NCBI GenBank assembly: GCA_023432805.1
Contig: JAEYUG010000008.1
Location: 1-57,682 of the forward strand
Direction of reading: 5' to 3'
Length of the DNA: 57,682 nt
Source of the DNA: Bacteroidota bacterium
GTDB lineage: Bacteria > Bacteroidota > Ignavibacteria > SZUA-365
In this document: positions 34,673-42,574 of the stretch, piece by piece
Numbering within the stretch: the stretch's first letter is position 1
Layout of the letters: every line of letters begins with the position of its first letter
Notes under the pieces: model-generated
Database searches by the model: none
What the model was told of the DNA's origin: nothing
The model's input: only the letters and a program-made list of their open reading frames with translations
Position numbers and translations under genes: made by a program

Positions 34673-35520
34673 GTCGTGCCCCGGGCGATGCCCCGCATGG
34701 TGATGCCGGTGAGAAAGTGCTTCTGCGCAAGAAAGAAGACGAAAACATTCGGTGCCATCACGAGCAGCGCCGCGGCCATCAGCACATTCCACTCGACCGC
34801 GCCCGTTCCGAGCAGCTGCGTCTTGAGCATGGAGAGTCCCAGTGTCAGCGTCGCACGTTCGGGCGTGTTGATGTAGATCAAAGGACCGAGGAAGTCATTC
34901 CACGATCCGATGAAAGTGAAGACGAGCACTGTGGCGAGTGCGGGGCGCGCCTGCGGCATGATGATGCTCCACCAGATCCGCAGCCGTGAGGCGCCGTCGA
35001 TGCGCGCCGCATCATCCACATCGCGGGGAATGCTCATGAAGAACTGCCGCAGCAGGAAGATGTAAAACGGCGAACCGAACAGACTTGGCACGATCAGCGG
35101 AAGGAAGGTATCGACCCATCCGAGCTTCGCAAACATGATGTAGAGGGGAATCATCGTCACCTGTCCCGGCAGCATCATCGTCGCGATGCAGAGCGCGAAG
35201 AGCAGGTCCCGCCCCGGAAACTGCAACCGAGCGAATCCATATGCGACGAGCGAGCACGAGAGCACCGTGAACACCATGGTCGGCACCGTGATCACCAGCG
35301 TGTTGACGAGTGCGCGTCCGAACGAGAACGCGGTCAGTGCGCTGCTCCATGTCTCCCACCGCGGTTCGGCCGGTACCCAGACATAGGGCTGCGCGAACAC
35401 ACCCGCGCTGTCGTGCAGCGTGGCGCTGAGCATCCACACGACGGGCAGCACGAAGGCCGATGCCAGCGCGACGAGCAGGGTGTACGCGAACGCGAGACGC
35501 ACGAGATCACGCACCTTCAT
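34669..35520 (-). CDS. Carbohydrate ABC transporter permease (MalG type)
   Basis: Inner-membrane permease of 283 aa with six helices. Seen: first helix LAFAYTLLVALASAFVLPVVWM, the coupling EAA-like loop DVDDAARIDGASRLRIWWSI with PQARPA following (about 185-212), and closing helix LMAAALLVMAPNVFVFFLAQ plus the typical end KHFLTGITMRGIARGTT. It pairs with the MalF-type permease, overlapping it by 14 bases, and with the binding lipoprotein by four. No ATPase gene is present in the importer block, as in many CUT1 systems that share one housekeeping ATPase. Confidence 0.95.
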   Translation of the reverse strand: MKVRDLVRLAFAYTLLVALASAFVLPVVWMLSATLHDSAGVFAQPYVWVPAEPRWETWSSALTAFSFGRALVNTLVITVPTMVFTVLSCSLVAYGFARLQFPGRDLLFALCIATMMLPGQVTMIPLYIMFAKLGWVDTFLPLIVPSLFGSPFYIFLLRQFFMSIPRDVDDAARIDGASRLRIWWSIIMPQARPALATVLVFTFIGSWNDFLGPLIYINTPERATLTLGLSMLKTQLLGTGAVEWNVLMAAALLVMAPNVFVFFLAQKHFLTGITMRGIARGTT

Positions 35521-36400
35521 AGTGCACCCGCTTGAGCGACCAGCGCCAGACGACGAGCGTCAGCACGATGAGAATCACGAACAGCACCCAGGCGAGCGCC
35601 GAGGCATAGCCCATGCGGAATTCCTGGAACGCCTTCTTGTAGAGGTACAGCACGAAGAAGAGCGTTGCGTTGTTGGGCGCGCCCTCGCTGCCCGGCTGCA
35701 CACCGCCGGTCATGACATAGGCCTGCGTGAACACCTGGAACGCACCGATCATCCCGATGATCGTGTTGAAGAGAATCGCCGGCGATATCATCGGCAGGGT
35801 GATGGACCGGAACGCGCGCACGGGTCCGGCGCCGTCGAGCGCGGCCGCCTCGTGCAGCTCGCGCGGCACACCCTGCAGCGCGGCGAGGAAGATGATCATC
35901 TGTCCGCCGACGCTCCAGAGGGACATGAGGATCAGCGCGGGCTTCGCCCAGGTCTCGCTTTGCAGCCAGAGGGGGCCTGTGATCCCGATGGCCGAGAGCA
36001 CCATGTTCAGCAGTCCGAATTCGGGATTGAAGATCCACAGCCAGAGCACGGACATCGCGACGGTATTGGTCACCGACGGCAGGAAGAACACGGTGCGGAA
36101 CAGGCCGATGCCGCGCACGCGCGCATCGAGCACGAGCGCCAGCCCGAGACTCAGCGCGATGCCGAGCGGCACCGACAGGAGCGTGAAGTACGCCGTGTTG
36201 GCAAGTGCGATCGGAACAAGCGGATCCTCTGTGAGAATCGCTGCGTAGTTGTCGAGGCCCACCCAGCGCGGAGCGCTCAGGAGAGACGCCTGCGTGAAGC
36301 TCAGATACAGCGAGTAGAGCATGGGTCCCGCCGTCAGCACGAGAAACCCTGCAAGCCATGGCGCGATGAACGCATACCCGATCCACCGCTCCCGCTTCAC
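35507..36400 (-). CDS. Carbohydrate ABC transporter permease (MalF type)
   Basis: Inner-membrane permease of 297 aa. Seen: KRERWIGYAFIAPWLAGFLV (first helix), LYSLYLSFTQASLLSAPRWV, GLDNYAAILTEDPLV, the EAA loop LHEAAALDGAGPVRAFRSIT with LPMISPA after it, and the end VVWRWSLKRVHYEGA. The start is a GTG at 36400: GAGGAGGAG lies a few bases upstream, and GTGA overlaps the stop of the preceding lyase-like gene by four bases. The longer open frame reaching 36763 belongs to that gene's region and is not used. Forms the heterodimer with the MalG-type permease downstream. Confidence 0.93.
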   Translation of the reverse strand: MKRERWIGYAFIAPWLAGFLVLTAGPMLYSLYLSFTQASLLSAPRWVGLDNYAAILTEDPLVPIALANTAYFTLLSVPLGIALSLGLALVLDARVRGIGLFRTVFFLPSVTNTVAMSVLWLWIFNPEFGLLNMVLSAIGITGPLWLQSETWAKPALILMSLWSVGGQMIIFLAALQGVPRELHEAAALDGAGPVRAFRSITLPMISPAILFNTIIGMIGAFQVFTQAYVMTGGVQPGSEGAPNNATLFFVLYLYKKAFQEFRMGYASALAWVLFVILIVLTLVVWRWSLKRVHYEGA

Positions 36401-38364
36401 GTCTCCTCCTCTTCGTCGTGCTGGAAGCATTCCCATGCCTCGTGGCCGTAGAGCGTGCCAACGGATCCCTCGACATGCTGCACACGTGCATCCCTGCCAT
36501 CCACGGTAGCGGTGAGGATCTCTTCCGAGAGGGGATGCCATGCAAGCCCGAGCGTCGTGCCGGCGAAACGCGCCTCCACCCGTCGGACGCCGTGCGCGTC
36601 GATTCGATCGTCGATCACCGCCTCGTGCACATGCGCACGGAACGCAGCCATTGCCGCATCGTCGTCGACATCCGCAACGGCGAGCAGGAAGCCGTTGCGC
36701 CATGCGCCGAGCGCGGCGGGATCGATCGTGATTGCGGGACCCTCGTGATTGACGAGCGAGCACACGAGCAATGCGTCATGCCGCCACAGGCGTACGGAGG
36801 CTTCCCCCGGATGGGGATCGATCGCAAGGGGCAGCACGGCACCGGCTGTCGAACGATCGCGAAAGAGCACGCGCGCAGTTGCATCGCCACGCAGTTCCAG
36901 ATCCTCGAAGATCCTTCCATCCAGCGACAGCTCGTCGAAGGGTGCATCATGGGTGAACAGCAGATCGGTGCGGAAGCCCGTGAACGGTGCGCGAGGCATG
37001 CGCTTCGGCGCGACGAGCACGAGCGCGAGTCCGCCATGCTGCAGCACCGCGGTGCGGCCTTCCTCGTAGAGGTAGCTCGCGTCGGTCATGCCACCGGTCA
37101 CGTGCACGGCATTCGCGCGCGCGGCGCGGGCGTCGTTGAAGACCGAGCGTACGAACATCGACCGCTGATCGGCGCGTGAACGCGGTGGTGTGCGACGCGC
37201 GATGCGCAGGCTGATCGCATCGCTCTGCGCGGCGTTGATGTAGGGTCGCGAGGCCGTGCCGAGTGCGAATCCGCGTGTCATATGCGTGCGCAATTCACTC
37301 CACCCGCCCGGATACACGCTGTCGTCGAACCCGCTGCGCGCGCTGTTCTCGTGATAGACTTCGCCGTAGGTGACGCGGGCGATCGCGCGTGGATACGACG
37401 TGTCGAAGGCGGCATGCACGGCTTCGAGCGGAAGATGGAACGGCAGCAGCACGACAAGCGCGTTCTCCACGAGACTCGATGCGTGGCCGGTGGAGTGCGC
37501 GATCGTGGGATCGAGCAGCAGGTCCGCGGCACGGGGATCGCCCGCCTCGTCGAGCGCGACGGCGAAGGTGCAGTGCAGTGCGGACCAGCAGCCGAGCGAA
37601 TCATCTAGGTACGAACGAGACGAAGGACCCGCCCACTGCTGCGAGGGCGCATGCCAGTGCAGCGCGACCTCGAGCCAGAGCCGCTCCTCGAGAAACCGAG
37701 CGATGCGCCGCGCGCGTGCATCCCGCGTATGTTCGGCCAGCAGCGCGAGCCACCAGAGCGTGACGGCCGTGTACGTGGGACTCATGTACTCGGGCATCGT
37801 GCTCTGCCGGTGGAACGCATGCCGGCGGTCCCCGATCGTTCGACGGAAGTCCTCGAGCCGTCGCATGCCGATGTGCACGGCCTCCGGCACATCGAAGCGC
37901 TCGCCGCCGAGCACGCAGACGCACCATGCCGCGAGCGGATGATTGACGTTGCCGTCATGCCAGACCTGGAGCATGGATTCCGGCAGCGTGCGTCGTACCT
38001 CCGCCTCGAGATGCGCGCGGGCAGCTGTGCCCAGCAGATCCGGAATGCGCAGCAGCAGCGCGAGCATGGTCGCGGGCGCATGCGTCACATCCTCGCAGGG
38101 CGTCGCAGCCAGCAGCTCGCTCCCGAGTGCGCGATCGGCGGCGGCGTCACTGCACACGAGCGCCGCCGCATACCACAGCGTGTCGCGCGCGATCAGACAG
38201 CGTCGCGTGGACGCGTCGTACCACTTCGCACCCTCGCTGCGCGCGAGCTCGAGCATCCGCCGTCGCAGCGGGGATGCAACCTGCGCGGGCCGTCCCTGCG
38301 CCCTGCTGCTCTGATCGGGGGATGCTGCCGCGCCGTCTGCGCCCCTGCGTCCGTGTGCGCTCAC
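36397..38364 (-). CDS. (Alpha/alpha)-toroid lyase-like protein
   Basis: Predicted polysaccharide lyase or related enzyme, 655 aa, no signal peptide. Seen: helical repeats (about 35-330) with STMPEYMSPTYTAVTLWWL and WAGPSSRSYLDDSLG, followed by a beta-sandwich half with LLFTHDAPFDELSLDGRIFE, VLPLAIDPHPGEASVRLWR and LGLAWHPLSEEIL. The EYMSPTY segment in a toroid parallels EFDSPVY in the partial gene at 56304-57682, so the two may be homologues. The start is a GTG at 38364 with GGAGGGGG just upstream and a four-base GTGA overlap with galactokinase. Family and substrate are not recognised; the location between sugar kinase and importer suggests cleavage of the imported glycan. Confidence 0.65.
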   Translation of the reverse strand: MSAHGRRGADGAAASPDQSSRAQGRPAQVASPLRRRMLELARSEGAKWYDASTRRCLIARDTLWYAAALVCSDAAADRALGSELLAATPCEDVTHAPATMLALLLRIPDLLGTAARAHLEAEVRRTLPESMLQVWHDGNVNHPLAAWCVCVLGGERFDVPEAVHIGMRRLEDFRRTIGDRRHAFHRQSTMPEYMSPTYTAVTLWWLALLAEHTRDARARRIARFLEERLWLEVALHWHAPSQQWAGPSSRSYLDDSLGCWSALHCTFAVALDEAGDPRAADLLLDPTIAHSTGHASSLVENALVVLLPFHLPLEAVHAAFDTSYPRAIARVTYGEVYHENSARSGFDDSVYPGGWSELRTHMTRGFALGTASRPYINAAQSDAISLRIARRTPPRSRADQRSMFVRSVFNDARAARANAVHVTGGMTDASYLYEEGRTAVLQHGGLALVLVAPKRMPRAPFTGFRTDLLFTHDAPFDELSLDGRIFEDLELRGDATARVLFRDRSTAGAVLPLAIDPHPGEASVRLWRHDALLVCSLVNHEGPAITIDPAALGAWRNGFLLAVADVDDDAAMAAFRAHVHEAVIDDRIDAHGVRRVEARFAGTTLGLAWHPLSEEILTATVDGRDARVQHVEGSVGTLYGHEAWECFQHDEEEET

Positions 38365-39782
38365 GCCCCCTCCATCGGAAGCCACCCGAGCGAGGCACCT
38401 GCAGCGGGACGCGCCACGAACAGCATGCTCTCGAGCGCGACATCGGACCACTGCCCCTCGCCATGCGCCATATGCAGCGTGCGCACCTCCCGGCGCATCG
38501 CGTCGAGGAAGGAGGCAAGCGCGCGCGCGCGCACGAGGTTCACCGTGCAGCCACCGAATCCCGCACCGGTCAGACGCGCACCGAGTGCCCCTGATCGCCT
38601 GGCCGCGGAGACGAGTGCTTCGAGTTCGGGACAGCTCACGTCATAGTGGTCGCGGCAGGAGGCATGCGAAGCGTTCATCACACTGCCGAGGGATTCGAGA
38701 TCGTCGTTGCGCATCGCCTGCTCGGCAACCTCCACGCGGCCCGCCTCGTTCAGCACATGCAACGCCCGGTCGCGCACGCGGAGTCCCTCGCGCGGCACCG
38801 GAACCACCGAACCATCGCGCACGGTCAGGATCTGTCGCTCGACGCGCGCAGGATCCCATCCCAGCAGCTCAGCAAGCGCAGTGGGCGTGAGGGGTTCGGC
38901 GGGCAGCTGCGTCCGCGCTGCATCCAGCAGTGCATCATCCGGCACGCCGCTACGCGTGGGTCGCAAAGCCGCAAGGAGTTGCACGGGCCGGGGGATTCCG
39001 GATGACGACACTTCGTCGCGTGACGAAGGTTCGTCGGATGACAACACTTCGTCGGGTGACGAAGGTTCGTCGGATGACGATCTGTCGTCACGGAGCAGCA
39101 CACGCTCGAGCAGCGCAGACGCGGCGCGGCATTCGGCGACGCGGAGGTTGTAGGCATCGCGGGCGCCGGCGGATTTCGCAGCCTCGACGCGGCTGTCGCA
39201 GATGACGAAGACGGCTTCCGCAGGGATGGGAACGGTGCGCGCACGGAGGGGACTGAAATCGATGCGCAGGGCGCATCCCTCCTCTGCAAGCAGGGAGACG
39301 GCCTGATCCATCCCTCCTCCTTCCAATCCGGTCCATCGCTCCGCGTGTGCGCATATGTCTGCGAGCACGTGACGGTCGGGATTCACGTCGTTGACCGCGC
39401 AGAATGCGAGTGCCGAAGCGACGAGCAGCGCCGAGGATGAGGAGAGTCCCGCCGCGATGGGGATGCGTCCGTCGACGGTGGCCGAGAATCCCCGTGCCCG
39501 TGCCCGGTCGACGAGTCCCGCCTCGAGCACGCCCGCCACCGCGGCCGCGGTGTACTGCGCCCAGTCTCCCTGCGCGAAAGGTGCGGGACCGGCAGCGAGG
39601 TCCCACTCCCGTGCCGTGAAGTGCGTGCGCACGTTGGTCAGCGCGATGAGGCCGTCGGTGCGGGGCTCGACGTCCAGATGCGCGGCGCGATCGATGGCCA
39701 TCGGCAGCACGGGATAGCCGTTGTAATCGGTGTGCTCGCCGATGAGGTTGACGCGACCGGGTGCGCGGACGTGCAGGGTCAT
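38361..39782 (-). CDS. galK: Galactokinase (GHMP family) with inserted acidic repeat
   Basis: Phosphorylates galactose at C1 with ATP, the entry to the Leloir pathway. Seen: signature GRVNLIGEHTDYNGYPVLPM (about 8-27), ATP-binding GHMP motif PIAAGLSSSSALLVASAL (about 107-124), the Asp of GGGMDQAV, and the C-terminal GARLTGAGFGGCTVNLV. The gene is longer than usual (473 aa against about 380-390). Much of the excess is a low-complexity stretch SSSDEPSSPDEV and SSDEPSSRDEVSSSG after ASALLERVLLRDD, made of 36-base palindromic repeats. Start at 39782 with GGAG upstream gives a four-base overlap with the nucleotidyltransferase gene, so the kinase product may be handed to it. The true sugar could be another galactose-like hexose. 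Confidence 0.9.
   Translation of the reverse strand: MTLHVRAPGRVNLIGEHTDYNGYPVLPMAIDRAAHLDVEPRTDGLIALTNVRTHFTAREWDLAAGPAPFAQGDWAQYTAAAVAGVLEAGLVDRARARGFSATVDGRIPIAAGLSSSSALLVASALAFCAVNDVNPDRHVLADICAHAERWTGLEGGGMDQAVSLLAEEGCALRIDFSPLRARTVPIPAEAVFVICDSRVEAAKSAGARDAYNLRVAECRAASALLERVLLRDDRSSSDEPSSPDEVLSSDEPSSRDEVSSSGIPRPVQLLAALRPTRSGVPDDALLDAARTQLPAEPLTPTALAELLGWDPARVERQILTVRDGSVVPVPREGLRVRDRALHVLNEAGRVEVAEQAMRNDDLESLGSVMNASHASCRDHYDVSCPELEALVSAARRSGALGARLTGAGFGGCTVNLVRARALASFLDAMRREVRTLHMAHGEGQWSDVALESMLFVARPAAGASLGWLPMEGA
39011..39082 (-). repeat. Two 36-base palindromic tandem repeats inside galK
   Basis: Units 39011-39046 and 39047-39082, plus a partial copy 39001-39010. Each unit opens with a hairpin, stem CTTCGTC / GACGAAG and loop gcgt or gggt (39011-39028 and 39047-39064). 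Each adds 12 residues of S, D, E and P to the kinase in frame. Confidence 0.9.
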
Positions 39783-40657
39783 GGGCGGCTCCATGCTCCT
39801 TGCGGGAAGGTCTCGCGCAGGAGGAGATCCACAGCCGGCAGATCCGTGACCGAGGTCAGGTCGGGGACGTGTTCGGCGCGCGGCACTGCACGGAGGACCT
39901 GTGCATCGCGCGCGAGCATGCGGCGCAGCGCCATCGGCAGTTCCTTCTCGTTGCGTACGGGGTGCAAGGGACACTCCTCGAGTGCCGGACGCGCGAGCGG
40001 CGCAGGAAGCTTCCAGAGGTTCATGCTCACGCGCACGAGGCCCGACCTGTCGTGGGGCATGCCGGCAAGGGTGCCCGGTTTCTCGATGATCTCGCGTACC
40101 CATCCATCCGCATCCACCACCAGCACGGCGAACTGTGCGACACGATCCTCGTCGAAGAGCAGTGCCGCGCGGTCGTAGGCGATGCATGCGCCGGACGCAT
40201 CGCAGGTGATGAGGGCGGCGAGGGCATCGGCCGTGTACAGGTTGTCGCTGTTGCAGACGAGAAAGCTCGCCGAGAGCAGCGCGGGATGCGCATCCATCGC
40301 GCACAGGACGGCATCGGCGGTGCCGAGGGGTGTGCGGCGTCCAGCAGGGATGGACTGCTCGGCGAAGTGCACGTACAGCCCATGGCGCGCAGCCTCGCTG
40401 CTGGTCCCGCCGTAGCGAATACGAATCGCGTCGGCATGCGCGCCGACGACGAGTACGATGTCGCGGATGCCCGCACGGTGTGCGAGAGCGAGCTGATAGT
40501 CGAGCAGCGGTCGGGCATCGGATCCCACACCGATCATGCCCTTCTGTCGGCCGGCGGCACGCATGGCCACGCCGTCGTCAGCCGAGGCGAGCGAGCGCTC
40601 CATGCGCGAGGCGGCACCGGCGGCGAGAATGACGAGGGGCGTCGCAGCGGCACTCAT
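39779..40657 (-). CDS. Sugar nucleotidyltransferase-like protein
   Basis: Predicted NTP:sugar-1-phosphate transferase, 292 aa. Seen: the N-terminal nucleotide-binding motif LVILAAGAASRMERSL (about 8-23), DARPLLDYQLALAHRAGIRDIVLVVGAHAD, the metal-binding SFLVCNSDNLYTADALAALI (Asp in NSDN), VREIIEKPGTL and a long tail with LPMALRRML. The usual Lys after the glycine motif is displaced by an insertion (ASADDGVAMRAAGRQKGM). It overlaps galactokinase and the nitrilase-like gene by four bases at either side. Inference: it uses the sugar-1-phosphate from galactokinase to give an NDP-sugar, replacing GalT. Another reading is a MobA-like or amino-acid phosphate transferase. Confidence 0.75.
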   Translation of the reverse strand: MSAAATPLVILAAGAASRMERSLASADDGVAMRAAGRQKGMIGVGSDARPLLDYQLALAHRAGIRDIVLVVGAHADAIRIRYGGTSSEAARHGLYVHFAEQSIPAGRRTPLGTADAVLCAMDAHPALLSASFLVCNSDNLYTADALAALITCDASGACIAYDRAALLFDEDRVAQFAVLVVDADGWVREIIEKPGTLAGMPHDRSGLVRVSMNLWKLPAPLARPALEECPLHPVRNEKELPMALRRMLARDAQVLRAVPRAEHVPDLTSVTDLPAVDLLLRETFPQGAWSRP

Positions 40658-41526
40658 CGGCGTCTCCCACGACGGCGCGCGAGCGCCTCGTACTCGCGCG
40701 CGTAGAGATCCGCGCGGAACATGCGCGCGACATCCTCGCGCAGATGGTCGGGCTCGCGCACGAGCGCACAATCGAGGGTCAGCCGCGGCGCGTCGAGATC
40801 GACGTCGGCGAGCGCGATGCCGGGACGCCGACCCGTCTGCGCGAGCACGTCGCCGTTATGGTCGATGATGCGCGCCGTGCCGGGATGCACGCGTCCGCGG
40901 TACGGCGCATAGGGCGGCGCAACCGCGAGATTCGATTCGACCACGACGAGGGAATTGTCGATCGCCCGTGCGGTCGCCTGCGTGCGCAGCGCCTCCTGCG
41001 TCGGTCCGTGCGTGATCGTCGGCCAGAACAGCAGGTCGGCTCCGTGCATCGCATAGATGCGCGCGATCTCCGGATAGTACACGTCGAAGCAGAGCATCAG
41101 GCCTACGCGTCCCCATGACAGACGGATCACCGGCAGGCGCTCCCCCGCCGCGAGCCATCCCGTCTCCGCACCGTTCAGCTGCACCTTGCGGTAGAATCCC
41201 GCCACCGACCCGTCGCGCCCGAGCACCGTCGCCTGGCTGTACACGCGCACCCCCTGCCGCACGTAGTACGGCGCGACGACGTCGATGCCATGCGTGCGCG
41301 CAGCTGCGGCGAACGCCTGCGTGTGCTCACCGCGCCAGCGCTCGGCGGTATGCGCTTCATCTGCGGAGACATTCGTCGTCAGCACCGCCTCGGGCAGGCA
41401 TACGACGTCGGCCCCGCGCGCGGCCGCCTCGGCCACATGCGCGAGCGCCGCGTGGAGATTGCCGTCGACGGTGTGAAACTGGTCGCGGACCTCGAACGAC
41501 ACGGTGGCGATGCGTATGGATCTCAT
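40654..41526 (-). CDS. Carbon-nitrogen hydrolase (nitrilase superfamily)
   Basis: Cytoplasmic amidase-type hydrolase, 290 aa. Seen: the catalytic triad Glu46 (VVCLPEAVLT), Lys114 (GFYRKVQLN) and Cys146 (VGLMLCFDVYYPE), in the spacing usual for the superfamily. It matches the N-carbamoyl-putrescine/omega-amidase branch in general form, but the substrate is unknown. Within the sugar gene run it may remove an N-acyl or amide group from an amino-sugar derivative (inference). It ends with a four-base overlap into the nucleotidyltransferase gene and starts nine bases after the dehydrogenase stop. Confidence 0.88.
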   Translation of the reverse strand: MRSIRIATVSFEVRDQFHTVDGNLHAALAHVAEAAARGADVVCLPEAVLTTNVSADEAHTAERWRGEHTQAFAAAARTHGIDVVAPYYVRQGVRVYSQATVLGRDGSVAGFYRKVQLNGAETGWLAAGERLPVIRLSWGRVGLMLCFDVYYPEIARIYAMHGADLLFWPTITHGPTQEALRTQATARAIDNSLVVVESNLAVAPPYAPYRGRVHPGTARIIDHNGDVLAQTGRRPGIALADVDLDAPRLTLDCALVREPDHLREDVARMFRADLYAREYEALARRRGRRR

Positions 41527-41535
41527 GGCGGGAAT

Positions 41536-42555
41536 CTACCCAAATGCAGGGTCAGGGGGAAGGGAAACGGTTCGACCGGTGCGCACCGATTCCACCACCG
41601 CGAGCGCCATGCGCGTGGCCCTGCGTCCTTCGCGCACATGCACGGGGGAAGCCTCCCCTGCCGCAAGCGCCGCGAAGAACGCGCGGTTCTCCTCGAGCAC
41701 GCCGATCTCCGCTGCGTCGATCTGTTCGATGAGTCCCGGTCCGGACGCGCCGTCCTGTGATGCGCCCTCCCCCATCCGCACGCGCAGCGCAGTCAGCCGC
41801 GCATCCATGTGCGCGCTGCGCACGCCGTCGGTCTGCGTGAGCGCGAACTTGCCGATGGCCGGGGGACGTCCGCTGTCGCCGATCGCGACCTGCGCGATGC
41901 CGCCCCGCCGGAAGCGGATCGTCACGACCGCATTGTCGACGATATCCAGATCCGGATGTCCGTAATTGCCGCCCTCGGCATGCACGCGTACCGGCTCGTC
42001 GTCGTGCAGCCATGCGACAAGGTCCAGCACGTGCACACCCTCGCTGACGACATTGCCGCCGCCGCGAATGGGATCGTTCGCCCAGAACGTGTCGGGCCAG
42101 TGGTCGTCGAGGGCGTGGGCGGTGGTGAGCAAGGGACGCGGCATCGCCGCGCGCAATGCCCGCACGGCCGGCTGGAAACGGAACTTGAATCCCGTCATCG
42201 CCAGCACGCCCGCACCTTCGACCGCGGCGACGATGCGGTCGCAGTCGGCCGTCGTGATCGCGAGCGGCTTCTCGATGAAGAGATGCCGCCCCGCCTCCGC
42301 AGCCCGCACGGCCAGCTGCGCATGACTGTCGTGATGCGTGGCGATGTACACGACGGTGATGGATTCGTCGGCGAGCACGGGTGCGAGCTCATCGCAGACC
42401 AGCGCGTCGGATGCACCGAACTGTGCGCGCAGCTGCTCCGCGCGCGTGAGGTCTGTGTCGCAGAACGCCGTGATGCGCGCACAGCCGAGCGCGGCGATCG
42501 CGCGCGCGTGCACCTCGCCGTAACTGCCGCAGCCGATGAGCGCGACATGCCGCAT
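41536..42555 (-). CDS. Gfo/Idh/MocA family oxidoreductase
   Basis: NAD(P)-dependent sugar dehydrogenase-like protein of 339 aa. Seen: Rossmann motif MRHVALIGCGSYGEVHARAI (2-20), VVYIATHHDSHAQLAVRAAEAG, the conserved EKP motif (HLFIEKPLAITTADC, near 95), GFKFRFQPAVRAL, and GGGNVVSEGVHVLDLVAWL with the catalytic His (about 170-188). GGAGG eight bases before the ATG at 42555 fixes this start. Members oxidise inositol, galactose derivatives or glucose-fructose. It lies between the SbcC and amidase genes; with the neighbouring sugar genes it probably oxidises a monosaccharide or a derivative. Confidence 0.92.
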   Translation of the reverse strand: MRHVALIGCGSYGEVHARAIAALGCARITAFCDTDLTRAEQLRAQFGASDALVCDELAPVLADESITVVYIATHHDSHAQLAVRAAEAGRHLFIEKPLAITTADCDRIVAAVEGAGVLAMTGFKFRFQPAVRALRAAMPRPLLTTAHALDDHWPDTFWANDPIRGGGNVVSEGVHVLDLVAWLHDDEPVRVHAEGGNYGHPDLDIVDNAVVTIRFRRGGIAQVAIGDSGRPPAIGKFALTQTDGVRSAHMDARLTALRVRMGEGASQDGASGPGLIEQIDAAEIGVLEENRAFFAALAAGEASPVHVREGRRATRMALAVVESVRTGRTVSLPPDPAFG

Positions 42556-42574
42556 GAAACCTCCGGAGTGGTGG

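Noticed and set aside
36401..36763. N-terminal extension of the MalF-type permease
   Set aside because: The first membrane helix begins right after the GTG at 36400, which has GAGGAGGAG upstream and a 4-base overlap with the previous gene.
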